From positions 434,501-498,500 of the forward strand of contig RPFO01000059.1 of assembly GCA_009746045.1 (NCBI GenBank): a stretch of 64,000 bases of DNA. The letters run 5' to 3'. Below, piece after piece: positions 26,701 to 37,936 of the stretch (its first letter is position 1; every line of letters begins with the position of its first letter). Origin of the DNA: Mesostigma viride (taxonomy: Eukaryota > Streptophyta > Mesostigmatophyceae > Mesostigmatales > Mesostigmataceae). Position numbers and translations under genes: made by a program. The notes under the pieces are model-generated. The model did no database searches and was not told the DNA's origin. It saw only the letters and a program-made list of their open reading frames with translations.

Positions 26701-28690
26701 AACATAACTCCGTTGGGAGTATATGTAGCACATAGCCCGTGAGAGGGGGCATATGGCCTATCATACATCCTAAGCTACTTCCTGCAAGGGTGGGGATGTA
26801 AAGGACCCTTGCTCTAGGTGCACCAGGGCACGTGCATCCCCATGATCTTCAAGCTATGCCCAGCGAAGGGGGAGCCTGTCATGGGGGGGAAGATCAGCAT
26901 GCCTATACAAAAAGCTAGGGCATGGCATCTCAGCAGAGAGTTACTCCCTGCATGGGCACAACATTACTAAATAAGGCTAGTAGGCATCATCTGGAGTGTG
27001 GCTCATCATAGGCACACATGTACATGATTAAATAAAGCGCGTGGCTTAGCTGGGATAGTGCCTCTAGGAGGCGTACATGTACATGGCCACGGTCTATCTA
27101 TTCTACACTACTACTGCTGTATTCCCCTAAGCTGGGGCGTCTGGAGTCGCTGGGGCCGCGGGGGTCGCCTGCCAGGGCTTGTGGCCGACGTAGATGGCCG
27201 CCCCCTTCCAGTACACCGGCTGGCCCGCCTTGGTCTGCCGGAGCTGGAGGTAGGTCGGCCATAGCTCCCGTCGCCGTTGTTGCTGCGCCAGGGTCAGGTC
27301 GTCATCAAGGGTGAAGAGAGTCTTCTCGAGCCGCTTGCGGCGTCTGAGAAAAGAAATCTTGTCCGCCGGGGTCTTAAAGGTGAGAAGGAGCGGGGGCGGC
27401 CCTGCCTTACCCCGCGCGCGGGGAAGGCGGTGGGCGGCCATGCAGCTCGATCTCACCAGTAAGGCCCATGCGATCAAGGATCTCTCTCTCAAAAGCACGT
27501 GCAATTAGCTTCTCGGAATTCTCACCTTCCTCCATCTTGAGATTCTTGACAATGACGTTAAGGCTGCGCTTGGCGAGCTCGGCCTCCTCGCGGAGGTCAA
27601 GCGTCTGCCGCTGGAGCTGTGCTGCGACGGCGGAGGTGGTGGAGGTGGTGTGCTGCTTAAGCATGTCCGCCCAGGTCGTGATGGGAGGAGCATCGCCGGC
27701 CAGGCCAGCAGGGGCTGGCTTGGCGGCAATGTCCTTCACCGCCTGGGCGGTGAGGCCGGCGGTGTTCTGCAGGACCTCGATGGCGATTGCGTTGTCTTTA
27801 AGACGCTGGTCGATTATGGAGGCATACGACCCATAAAACAAAAGCTCCAGTCACGGAGCTGGGCGGTGATGCATGGCGTCGGAGGTGGGGGTGGTGGCGG
27901 TGGAGGAGGCGAGGAGGGTGGCGGTGGCGGTGGGGATGGTGGGGAGCTCAGCAGCCAGCGTGCGACGCACAGCTGCCACATCTGCAGCTAGGGGCGTCAC
28001 GTGCTGTGAGAGGGCTTCGTTGAGGTGGAGGAGGAGGGCGGATTCGGTCATGCAGGGGGATGGGGCGCCAGACGTCAATGGCACAGCGCTGAAGGATGGA
28101 AAAGAGGGCGGCAAGCTGAAGGCGCGGTCGCGTCCAGCCAGTCAGGTCAGGTGCACGAGGCTGGAACTGGCCGTCAGACTGGCTGCGGAAGCATTTATGG
28201 CGTTGGAGGCGCTGGCACAGGTCGAAGGATCCGGATAGGTGGCCTGTCGAAATAGCCGTGTCTGTTGACGTCGAAGGTGGAAAATAACTCGTCAACGTCA
28301 AAGTCGTACTCAGACCAGCTAGGTTCGGTTGGGCGGCTGCGTTTGGGCTCAGGCGAGGCTGAAGGCGAGGCGGGGAGCCCGGGAGGGTGCTGGGCGACTA
28401 CTAGTGCGCGGCTAGTGTCACTGCCGCCTGCCGGACCTGATGGCGAAGCTGCAGCCGAAGCTGCAGACGTATTTTCATTGCCGAGCGCAGCCGTCAGGCT
28501 GCGTTGCGTCGATGGGCGTTTGCTCATCGTATATTGCGTAATAGCGTCGGAAAATTATATCAGCATGTGCGTCTTAGAAAGACGAAGCGATTGTGATATT
28601 CACAGCTGAATTCAGTGCTCAAACGTGAAAGTTATGAGCTCCGACAGCCATGGCTACCTCGTGGCTCGTGGCTCGTGGCTCGACCCGTCA
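26680..28690 (-). mobile_element. ORF1-only LINE (HAL1-like), near full length
   Basis: On the minus strand: a 5' UTR starting at (CCACGAG)n near 28684; ORF1 start at 28527 and stop at 27127; a 3' UTR of about 430 bp; hairpin CTCCCAACGGAG near 26712; and an (AATTC)n tail. No ORF2 is present between ORF1 and the tail. The same ORF1-to-tail order occurs at 36405-37341, so it is a family property, not a single deletion. The 5' UTR start is shared by copies near 31180 and 45345. Mammalian HAL1 is the nearest known analogue (inference). Confidence 0.7.
27127..28527 (-). pseudogene. L1-type ORF1 protein gene with frameshifts
   Basis: It starts MSKRPSTQRSLTAALGNENT. A disordered Ser/Pro-rich N-terminus is followed by a helical stretch (ALSQHVTPLAADVAAVRRTL), TLDLREEAELAKRSLNVIVK, and an RRM-like/CTD region (LLLTFKTPADKISFLRRRK, FTLDDDLTLAQQQRRRELWP). 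This matches the Transposase_22 (L1 ORF1p) C-terminal signature, an RNA-binding chaperone of LINE ribonucleoproteins. Reading passes through several frames (breaks near 28200, 27850 and 27420). A 35-45 bp segment near 27815-27850 is out of place relative to the plus copy at 31351. Confidence 0.72.
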
Positions 28691-28860
28691 TTTCGACACG
28701 GAGCATGCATGTGACACGGAGTATGCATATTCCCTTGCTGGGTGGATGGAGGTGGGCAAAGCTAGCCGCGAAACCGAACTAAGCTATAGCGTGATCTGTA
28801 TGCCCGCTCAGCCAATCCGCCGTGAAGCGCCTGCCGCCTGGGATGCACCAACCACATGCA

Positions 28861-29098
28861 TTAATTAATTAGGAACATCACTGGAGCCGTTGGGAGTAAA
28901 TGTAGCACATATCCCTGAAAAGGGGCATATGGCTTTTAATACATCCTAGGCTACTTCATGCAAGGGTGGGAATGTAAGCTACCCTTGCTCTAGTAGGTGC
29001 ACCAGGGCACCCGCACCCTCATGGTCTATCACGCCATGCCCAGCTAAGGGGGAGCATGCCATGTGGGGGAAGATCATTATGGCTATACAAGGGCGAGG
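28861..29098 (-). mobile_element. 3' UTR fragment of the ORF1-only family
   Basis: About 235 bp matching the 26712-26950 region (GGGAGTAAATGTAGCACATA, GCAAGGGTGGGAATGTAA, GGGGGAAGATCAT), in minus orientation, with the tail (TTAA)n at 28861-28870. It is 5'-truncated in the 3' UTR. Confidence 0.75.
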
Positions 29099-29149
29099 GT
29101 GATTTATCTAGTACCAAATCCGAAAGGCTTGCTGCATCACTCCCCGGAC

Positions 29150-29290
29150 AGGAGTTCTAACTTTTGCGGATGACTGTAGGTGTAAGTTGGCGATGCCATG
29201 GTAACCGGAGACGTCCGTCCTATAGTCAGCAAAATTGGTGCGAGAGGTCCCCAGTTTGATTCCGGTCTCGATTCATTTGCAGATCGCGTT
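29150..29290 (+). other. Possible tRNA-like fragment
   Basis: TCCTATAGTCAGCAAAATTG followed by GAGGTCCCCAGTTTGATTCC resembles a degenerate D-arm region and B box of a tRNA or tRNA-derived SINE. No second copy was identified, so the call is weak. Confidence 0.25.
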
Positions 29291-29494
29291 TTTCCGCGTT
29301 TTCCGCGGCCCGGCACTGCACGCAAATGGTTTTCACCTTTGCGGAGTGCCTGATCAGAATACAAGGGCGAGGGCATGGCTTCTCAACAGAGAGCATCTCC
29401 ATTATGGGCGCACACGCGCGTGGGCCACATGCTAGACTAAGCCTGACTAATCTACACTACTGGTATGGATTCCCTAGTCTGAGGTGGCAGGAGG

Positions 29495-29612
29495 GGGCTG
29501 CCAGGGCTTGTACGTGGTCAAAAGTGGATGACCGCCCCCCTCCAGTATACCGGCTTCCCCCCTGCGCTCTGCCGGAGCTGAAGGTAGGTCGGCCATAGCT
29601 CGCGTCGCCGCT
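29495..29612 (-). mobile_element. ORF1 3'-end fragment
   Basis: About 115 bp corresponding to 27160-27280 (GGCTGCCAGGGCTTGT, CCAGTATACCGGCTT, GGAGCTGAAGGTAGGTCGG), in minus orientation. It abuts the tail of LINE copy 2. Confidence 0.7.
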
Positions 29613-29627
29613 GTGCACCACATGCAT

Positions 29628-30497
29628 GGCTAAATTAAAAATTAAATTAAATTATAACATGCCTCCGTTGGGAGATCATGTATGTAGCACATATTCCAGG
29701 TTGGATGGGTGGAGTGGAGGAAGCCGCGTAATCGAACTAACCAGTAACTCTAAGCTATATCTAGTCTAGAAAAGCCTATCTACGCTACTCATCAAAACGG
29801 CTCCTCCTCCTGGGGGGAGGCGGCTTGCCCACAGGGGCTGGCGTGTGAGCCTTGACAATCTTCTGCCACCGCTTCTTGTCCTGCATGGCAGTCCAGAGAA
29901 GGGAGAGAGAGGGGATGCGGTACTCAAACTGGGCTGGGACCACTAGGTCGTCCAGCAACATATCTGCAGGTATAGGTCATGGCATGTTTCCCTACCCTTT
30001 TAGGAATGTTCTTGGGGCCAGGCCAGGTCAAAATATGCCGCCCTGGTTGGCCGAGCCGCTGGGGACCGGCCAGACCAAGGGCGGTGTCGACCTGGCTGGT
30101 GCGAGCAAGATGTCCTATAAATGCTATCCTACGCTGCCTAATCTCATCCGAAATACGAGGCATACTGTGATACAAAGACAGTCTAATGACCTACGCTGAG
30201 AAAAAAACCCTACATTCAGGACCTGTCCGAGCATCCTGGTTACCGTGCCGTCTAGCTTAGCTGCCAGTGTTGCCGTGAGTGTCCACGCCTCGGCGCCATA
30301 CGTGAGCACCGTGAGGACGAGGACCTTGAAGAGCATGCGCTTGCGGTGCTCGTCCAGGCCCTTGGAGCGCCAGTAGGTGTTGAGCGAACGAAGCCTAGCC
30401 CAGGTCAGGCCAATGCGGACGTCCACATCGTCGGCGGTGTCAGGGAGCATGCTCCCCAACAGTTTGAAGCGGTCGCGGAATGGGACCTCCGTCATGC
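29628..30497 (-). mobile_element. 5'-truncated LINE copy 2 (ORF2 C-terminus plus 3' UTR)
   Basis: On the minus strand it opens with VPFRDRFKLLGSMLPDTADD, then VRIGLTWARLRSLNTYWRS and RMLFKVLVLTVLTYGAEAWT. It shifts frame near 30175 into RISDEIRQRRIAFIGHLART and ends with a PPPPRRR-type C-terminus near 29795. The 3' UTR matches copy 1 and ends at hairpin plus AATTTAATTT tail near 29630. It holds the empty site for the Penelope-like insertion at 26060. One frameshift makes it non-functional, as does the 5' truncation. Confidence 0.77.
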
Positions 30498-30837
30498 ATG
30501 GCTAAGAGCCTTGCATGACAAGCCACCGAAACATCAATATGCAAGTGCCGCCCGCCTCCCTCAAAGTCGATCCAGATTGAACCACGATGTCAGCTGGCGC
30601 CGGTCGTTCGTGTTTGCTCAAGGGAGTAGAAAGCCGTGCCGTCCGCATCCTCAGGCCGGGATGTTCACGTGGGGGAAAACCGGGACCGGACCATGGCAAG
30701 CACCACTGCATGTCAGGAGGACCGACAGCTAGCGTGCAGATACAACAAGTACCGATTAATTCTGCGATTCCGTCATGGCCACCATGCCGGTGGATCCCTG
30801 CAGGTGGATGCATGTGACAGCTAGGTAGTGGGTCCCA

Positions 30838-31125
30838 GTGGGGTTCAAGGCCGGCCCGCAGCTACCACAGGGCCGCCCTGTGGGAATTAACAAGAGGTTG
30901 CGGGGCAAACAATTGGTCTTGCAGCGTGATGTTAGACGCCGCAAGGCCCGCACCTTCAAAGAACAGCTAGTAGAGGACATGGGGGGCCTAGGCCTCTCCG
31001 TGATTTGGAAGAAGATGATGGACAAGGCCAAGTGGGCCCAGGTCATAGAGGACAACAAGCCCCCCCCTGTGGGGAAGCGCCCGCGTGTGCAAACCCACGG
31101 GAGGCACGCCAGACAGCTCCCCTAG
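30838..31125 (+). pseudogene. Probable LINE ORF2 C-terminus, second subfamily
   Basis: 95 codons ending WAQVIEDNKPPPVGKRPRVQ... resemble the W..IV.AHTPAPVGKPPPP end of LINE copies 1 and 2. The rest (NKRLRGKQLVLQRDVRRRKA) is Arg/Lys-rich and not matched in the window. 30500-30837 upstream holds only broken frames. It is probably a diverged, truncated LINE end. Confidence 0.45.
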
Positions 31126-31177
31126 CTAGGGCAGCGTGATGCTGTTTAGATAGATCTATATGTTGTAGTTCCATGCA

Positions 31178-32714
31178 TCCATCACGAGCCACGAGCCACG
31201 AGCCACGAGGTAGCCATGCATGGCTGACGTACAACGGAGCTCATAACTTTCACGTTTGAGCACCGAATTTACCCGTGAATATCACAATCGACGCGTCTTT
31301 CTACGACGCACATGCAGATATAATTTTCCGCAGCTATTACGCAATATACGATGAGCAAACGCTTATCGACGCAACGCAGCCTGACGGCTGCACTCGGCAA
31401 TGAAAATACGTCTGCAGCTCCGGCTGCATGCAGCTTCGCCCTCAGGTCCGGCAGGCAGTGATGACACTAGTCGCGCACTCAGTGGTGGTCGTCCAGCACC
31501 CTCCCGGGCTTCCTGCCTCGCCCTCAGCCTCGCCTGAGCCATTTGAAACGCAGCCGCCCAACCGAACCGAGCTGGTCTGAGCGCGACTTTGACATTGACG
31601 GGTTATTTTCCACCTTCGACGATGCCAGACCCAGCTTTTTCGACATGCCACCCATCAAGATACTGGAGCTCGTGTTTTATGCATGGGTCATACGCCTCCA
31701 TTTTCGACCTGTGCCAGCGCCTTCAAAGCCTTAGCCGCCTCCGCACTGGACCTGACGGCCGGTTTACTCACCGACCTGAGAACCTGGCCCGCTGGTCTCG
31801 CCCCCGTCTTCAGCTCGCCGCCCTCTTTTCCATATCCTTCAGCGCTCTGTCACGGACCTCTGGACCCCCTCCCCCTTGACCGAATCCACCTTCCTCCTCC
31901 ACCTCCAAGCAACCATCTCACAGCACGTGACGCCCCTAACTGCAGATGTGGCAGCTGTGGGTCGCACGCTGGCTGCTGAGCTCCCCACCATCCCCACCGC
32001 CACCGCCAGTCCGCCACCCTCCTCGCCTCCACCCCCCCCCAGGGCTCCGCCTCCACCGACTCCATCACCGCCCAGCTCCGCGACATTGACCAGTGTCTTA
32101 AGGATAATGCCATCGCTATCGAGGTCCTGCAGAACACCGCGGCCGGGCCTCACCGCCCAGGCGGTGAAGGACATTGCCGCCAAGCCAGCCTCTGCTGGCC
32201 TGGCCGGCGATGCTCCTCCCATTACGACCTGCCGGCGGACATGCTTAAGCAGCACACCACCTCCACCACCTCCGCCGTCGCAGCCCAGCTCCAGCGGCAG
32301 ACGCTTGACCTCCGCGAGGAGGCCGAGCTCGCCAAGCGCAGCCTCAACGTCATTGTCAAGAACTTCGATCGACCTGGTGGAAGGTGAGAATTCCGAGAAG
32401 CTTGCGTGTGCGTTTGAGAGAGAAATCCTTGGTCGCATGGGCCTTACTGGTGAGATCGAGCTGGTCGCCCACCGCCTTCCCCGCGCGCGGGGTAAGGCAG
32501 GGGCGCCCCCGCTCCTTCTCACGTTTAAGAACCCGGCGGACAAGATTTCTTTTCTCCGACGCCGCAAGCAGCTCGAGAAGACTCTCTTCACCCTTGACGA
32601 CGACTTGACCCTGGCGCAGCAACAACGGCGACGGGAGCTATGGCCGACCTACCTCCAGCTCCGGCAGACCAAGGCGGGGCAGCCGGTGTACTGGAAGGGG
32701 GCGGCCATCTACAT
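31178..32714 (+). mobile_element. ORF1-carrying LINE copy, plus orientation, 3'-truncated
   Basis: 5' UTR with (CCACGAG)n at about 31185-31208 and the conserved AGCTCATAACTTTCACGTTT; ORF1 start at 31351 (MSKRLSTQRSLTAALGNENT). ORF1 matches the minus copy at 28527 through to YWKGAAIY at about 32714, where homology stops abruptly before the ORF1 end. Frameshifts near 31470, 31700 and 32030. The RRM/CTD part (residues after MGLTGEIEL) is open. With the 27-28 kb copy it forms an inverted repeat spanning about 5 kb. Confidence 0.72.
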
Positions 32715-33889
32715 TGCATTACCGAAAGAGGCAACATTCGTTTCCCTTGAAAATTCAAGTACAACGGACGGCGCGCAAATTTCAGCGTACGGACTGATCC
32801 AGGACCGGATCGACCAAACCCGATCTGCCCAAATCTGCCCAAATCTTTCACTTCACGAGTCACTACCGGATCTGTACGGCACCTGCGGGCCGACTTCCTG
32901 ATTCCGTGGACTCCGAGCATAGAACATTTTTTTCTGAGACGGCAGGCTTAGTCTTTAAATTAGACCAACCTCGGGCAGTGTTCGATGGCATGGAAGCTCT
33001 TGCTGTCGTTTAAACGGCGCTGTCAATCAAGTCTGTTGGTTTTTAATTTTGACAGGACTCGCCCAGCATGTTTTCCGCATGTTTTTAGCTCCAGGAGTTA
33101 TAACAGCTGTAATATCACCAGTGGAATGCGGGAGGGGAGGTCGGGCTTAAGGAAAACTTTCTTTCGTTGTCATGCCACCATTCAAGCTCCGTGGTTACAT
33201 GCACGACAGTGTAAGGCCCCTTCAAGAGAAGTTTCTGCGATCATAGACCGATAGTGCGCCACCGGTAGTGGTAGAGAAATTTCATGCGTTTCTTGGAACG
33301 CCTATAGGCTTAATGACGGCTAGGCAAACGAGCTACTATCTCGCCCCGGCTAATCTATGAAACGTAAGTGTGCCGCCTTTCCCGTGCGCAAGTGTGGGGA
33401 TCTCAGCGGGTCATTCGTTGTCACGTTTACGAAGCGTCTACCCATGTGTTCCATGGCAAACGCGGTGTGCCTGGCATCCGCAATGTGCTCTGAGCATGGG
33501 TGTGTTCGGCATTGGTCTCGGCCGCAGCTTGTCAGGCCCTGGGTCGCGATGCACGAAGCACGGTGTGTGTGTGTGTGTGTGCGCGCGTGTGTATGACTCT
33601 TTGTGTCCGTAGCCAGTGTTGCCGCTTTAGTTCTGATGTATGACTTGCATCGCAGCACTTTGATATCAACACGGCTCACATTACCAGATTACTAGCAACA
33701 CTGGTTACATGTTGCAAACTGCAGTGGTATACAAATAATATTACAAATGCAAATAATCTGTACATAATATACAAAAGAGATGTCAATAATCTGCATTGAA
33801 GAAGATGCAGGTGTTTGACTGTGCATGGAGGCAAGAGCTGCTTGTTGATAGCAGCCACCGCCATGGGCTATGTTGTGTCACTTTCACAT
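32715..33889. other. No gene recognised
   Basis: Unique-looking sequence after the ORF1 truncation point. There is a short (GT)n/(GC)n tract at about 33564-33590. I see no exon or element I can support. Confidence 0.45.
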
Positions 33890-34147
33890 ATATTTGCCCA
33901 TCGTCGTTTTCTTCAGCGCTGTAGTGCATGATGGCAGTGCCACAACAATCCATGCCAATGATTTGTCATGATGGGGGGAAAGGATGACAATTCTACCTGG
34001 CTGTTTGACACGTGCATGCTTGACTCGCTCACCCAGCCACTCCCTCCCTCACGCACCCACGCAAGCAAGCACACCCACATCCACACTGTCCCACGCACCC
34101 AAGCACGCACACCCACCCACCCAGACAGCCAGACACACACACATGTC

Positions 34148-34235
<88 letters not shown>

Positions 34236-35025
34236 CTCCACCCACCCACCCACCCACCCACCCACCCACCCACCCACCCACCCACCCACCCACCCACCCA
34301 CCCACCCACCCACCCACCCATCCACCCACCCACCCACCCACCCACCCACCCACCCCCCCCGCCCGCCCGCCCGCCGCCCGCCCACCCACCCACCCACCCA
34401 CCCACCCACCCACCCACCCACCCACCCACCCACCCACCCACCCACCCACCCACCCACCTGCACCCACCCACCCACCTGCACCCACCCACCCACCTGCACC
34501 CACCCACCCACCCACCCACCCACCCACCCACCCGCCCGCCCGCCCGCCCGCCCGCCCGCCCACCCACCCACCCACCCACCCACCCACCCACCTGCACCCA
34601 CCCACCCACCTGCACCCACCCACCCACCTGCACCCACCCACCCACCTGCACCCACCCACCCACCCACCCACCCACCCACCCACCCACCCACCCACCCACC
34701 CACCCACCCATCCATCAAACATGCATGCACGTCTAGTGTCTCTCCATTTGAGCACCTGTCCTTACACCCCCGCAGTGGCAGCCAAGCGAGGAAGCAACCA
34801 AGGGACCAAGCGAACCCCCCAACTGCCCGACATCACCGGAATGTACCGTCCGGAATGTTCGTATGGCGCGTTAATTGCACAAATACCTGCCCCACATTTT
34901 CTTCAACGCTATATAATGCATTATCGCAGTGCCACAACAATCTGGGCTCTGAGATATTGAATCATACGGGGGGGGGAAGATCACAGGCATACCTGGATGT
35001 TTCACACGTGCATGCCTGAACGGCA
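33890..35025 (+). repeat. 130-bp direct repeats flanking a CT/CACC microsatellite block
   Basis: 33890-34030 and 34880-35025 share CAGTGCCACAACAATC, a GGGGGGAA.GAT block, TACCTGG.TGTTT and CACACGTGCATGC-type words in the same order. Between them lie (CT)n (34144-34232) and (CACC)n (34233-34712) with CCCG and CTGCACC islands. The long Thr/His/Pro and Trp/Gly/Val frames here are microsatellite artefacts. Confidence 0.8.
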
Positions 35026-36404
35026 CATGGATTATGAAACAAATTGAAAGCACGGGCGCACAACATCAACCAATATCATAACTTATTTTACTGTACAAGG
35101 TAAGGTTCATTGGTACCACATGCATTACTGGACAACTTGGGAGTTGGGTTTGATATGGCCTGCAGGCAATCTATTGTGAAAACTGCAAGGCATGCTGGTA
35201 TGGCTACTAAGTGGAACACCATGAATGGAATCCCTAGGAACACCAAGCCTAGTAATGTAAATTACAGGTGGCACAACTGGCACACACCACATCGTGGCAA
35301 ATATAAGCCTGGACTGCAACAGATGATGGCATTTTCCTGTTATGGCATGGTCGATCGGAGGGAATTTTCAACTGTTAATGCCGATGGACAATGTGAAAGT
35401 TATTCCACATAGGGCGGCCCGGCACTCAGCTGCTAACGTCTAGCTGACAACAAGCTTCACGGCCGAATCAGGGATGCAGCGTCCACTATTAAACCAAGGC
35501 ATATGAAAAAAAATTCCTGCACAACGTCGGCTTACCGATGGTTGTGGTTAGCATGCGTGAACAAGAAGATTGTGTGGTTTGTACGCCAGTCTGATCCGGC
35601 GACATGGCAGTGGCTGCCGGCCAGCACATGCGCATGCCATTCGACATGCTGAATGGGGGGCTGTGCGTTAAAATCAAAATGAACATGACAAACATCTCAT
35701 GTAAGAAATTTATATACAGCTTTCTGTCTCAAGCCAAAAAAGGGTGTGTCGTCATGCAATATATCAGTCCTGCCAGCCATAAACCTTAACTCCTAATCTG
35801 GAATTCACAATTGGCTTGTTTGAATCACACGCATAAACAAAGTAGTCGACACATGTCTACGGAAGCGGCATTTTGAACGTGAGATTGGATTGATTTGCCG
35901 TTTGGTTTGTAAGTTTCCCAGACTGCCATCGCTAGCAAATATACCATGGCTAGCAGGTGCTGAGGTGCATTTTTTTGCTTAGGCAAGAACGGGACCATTT
36001 TTCTTTAGTCTAGCGCAAAAAAGGCTAAGCATGGGCGGGTCGACATGGCGTCGCATGGGCCGTGAGGCCGGACTTGAACGGACGATAGTGTTGTACTAGG
36101 TCAGGCTGAAAATGATTCCACCGTTTTCCTTTTCTGATTCCACCGTTTTTCCTTTCCGATTCCTTGGATGAAATCTGGCCGAATCAGACAGAATAGTTCC
36201 TGCGGTGCCAAAAGGGCGGTTACGAAAATGTGTGGCTGGAGTTTGTGCGAAGGGTAACTACTTTGACTGGTGCGCACTTGAAACTAGTCGGCATTGCTAG
36301 ATGCCGCGGGGGTACACTCCAACTTGAAAGCCGGACGTCTTGGGGGTCAAGGCTTGGCTTTCGGTAATGCAATGACGTCGCCCGACAAGCCCCTGCATGG
36401 CAGG
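35026..36404. other. No gene recognised
   Basis: A 100-codon plus frame at 35110-35412 (starting MVPHALLDNLGVGFD) matches nothing I know. ATTCCACCGTTTTCCTTTTC recurs in tandem near 36115-36160. No convincing exons. Confidence 0.4.
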
Positions 36405-37341
36405 CGACCCCCGCGGCCCCAACGACTCCCGACGCCCCGGCTTAGGGGAATACCGCAGTAGTAGTGCAGAATAGATAGACCGTGGCCATGTACATGTAAG
36501 CCTCCTACAGGCTCTATACCAGCTGACTTGAACGAGTCTCATTTAGCCATGTACATGTGTGCCTATGATGTGCCACACTCCAGATGATGTCTAGCTTTAT
36601 TTACTGTGGACGCCCCCAGCGGGCTAGAATAGCAATAGCCCTAGCTTGTAACCATTGGCGTCACTGCCGCTAAGGCAGCCATGCCTAGAATGTTGCCTAG
36701 CTGTGCCAGCACACCTAGTCACGTGCCGCCAACGCACGGTACACAACCAGCCATAGCCTTAGCCTAGTCCTAGTACAGCCATGCTACGCCCTGGCTATGT
36801 TCAGATTACTTGCCCACGCTCCTTGCTATGATATGCTCACATGGGTCTTATTGCACCCACAGACTGCCGGATCGTTAGCGTGTCCGTTTAGCTAGCGCGC
36901 CCGAATGCAGCTGGGGCATGCCTTTGGCATGAAGGAGACTGGGGGTCTCTGCCCTTTCTCCTGTAGTGCACACACAGGGATTAAAAGCACTTCGGTGCTC
37001 CGTGACTCCCCAACGGGAGCACGAGTTTAATTAATTAATTAATTTATTTATTTACTGTTATGCCGTGCCCATGCAGAGAGCTGCTCTCTGCTGAGATGCC
37101 ACGCTCTAGCTTTTGTATAGCTATGATGATCTTTCCCCACATGCCATGCTCCCCCTTAGCTGGGCATAGCGTGATACATCATTAGGGTGCAGGTGCCCCG
37201 GGGCACCTAGAGCAAGTACGTGTCGTTTACATTCCCACCCTTGCAGGAAGTAGCTTAGAATGTATGATAGGCCATACGCCCCCTCTCAAGGGCTATGTGC
37301 TACATATACTCCCCACGGAGTTATGTTCCTAATTAATTAAT
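36405..37341 (+). mobile_element. ORF1-only LINE 3' end, plus orientation
   Basis: The end of ORF1 (CATGGCAGGCGACCCCCGCG, CCCGGCTTAGGGGAATA) at about 36405-36445 is followed by the same 3' UTR as the 26.7-27.1 kb copy. It ends in hairpin CTCCCCACGGAG (about 37310) and a (TTAA)n tail at about 37330. It is interrupted by a 439-bp insertion at 36608-37046. Confidence 0.72.
36608..37046 (+). mobile_element. 439-bp retroposon with 12-bp target duplication
   Basis: Flanked by TTTATTTACTGT at 36596-36607 and 37047-37058, with a (TTAA)n tail right before the second copy. The 3' end has the hairpin CTCCCCAACGGGAG inside TGCTCCGTGA...CACGAG. The interior has no frame I recognise. It is either a 5'-truncated LINE 3' UTR or a SINE using the same 3' end. 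Confidence 0.85.
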
Positions 37342-37740
37342 TAATGTTGTAGTTAGTGATGCTGTTAGATAGATGTTGTAGGTCGATGATGTAGATAGAT
37401 TAGACCGGTAGGACTCTTTGCACCCACCCATCCATCCATCGGGGTTAATGCTCCGTGACTCCCCAACGGGAGCACGCGTCTAATTTATTAATTAATTGCA
37501 GCGCCACCGGAAAGTGACCGGGTGCCAGGACAAATGGGAGGGCTATGGGATCGAAGAGCTCAGAGGCCGGTAATAATTAATTAATTAATTGGACTCGTGC
37601 TCCCGTTGGGGAGTCACGGAGCATTAACCCCGATGGATGGATGGATGGATGGATGGGTGGGGTTAATGCTCCGTGACTCCCCAACGGGAGCACGAGTCTA
37701 ATTAATTAATTAATTAATGGATGGGTGCAAACAGTCCTAC
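37342..37740. repeat. Nested LINE 3' ends inserted in TTAA tails
   Basis: Four 3' termini with the CTCCCCAACGGGAG hairpin occur within 400 bp. Two are plus (about 37456-37495 and 37668-37715) and one is minus (37570-37635), next to the tail at 37330. Each is bounded by (TTAA)n. A (GGAT)n microsatellite and the shared GGGTGCAAA.AGTCCTACCGG block also recur in inverted order (37385-37440 versus 37722-37750). A 24-codon frame at 37500-37572 may be an ORF2 end. Confidence 0.75.
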
Positions 37741-37751
37741 CGGTGTAATCT

Positions 37752-37936
37752 CAAGGAGACAACCAGCGCAGGCCAGAAATCGGGAGAATCCGGACCATGG
37801 TAGCTCGAGCCTGCCGTTATCTTGTCCGCGTGTTCGAGTCGTTCAGGACGATGAAGATGAACGGTGATGGAAATGTGTATCCTTGTGCATTGAAATTATG
37901 GCTGGCTTACGTGTAGAGCGACTAGATGACCTAGAC
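37752..37936 (-). mobile_element. Penelope-like 3' UTR insertion (fragment C), 7-bp target duplication
   Basis: 185 bp matching 5915-6098, flanked by GTAATCT at 37745-37751 and 37937-37943. The related block at 37370-37400 (ATAGATTAGACCGG on plus) is the empty site. It shares its element-sense 3' end with fragment B but is shorter at the other end. Confidence 0.88.

Noticed and set aside
33913-34960. Proline/threonine/histidine and Trp-Val-Gly repeat frames
   Set aside because: (CACC)n and (CT)n microsatellite translation with no supporting non-repeat coding sequence.
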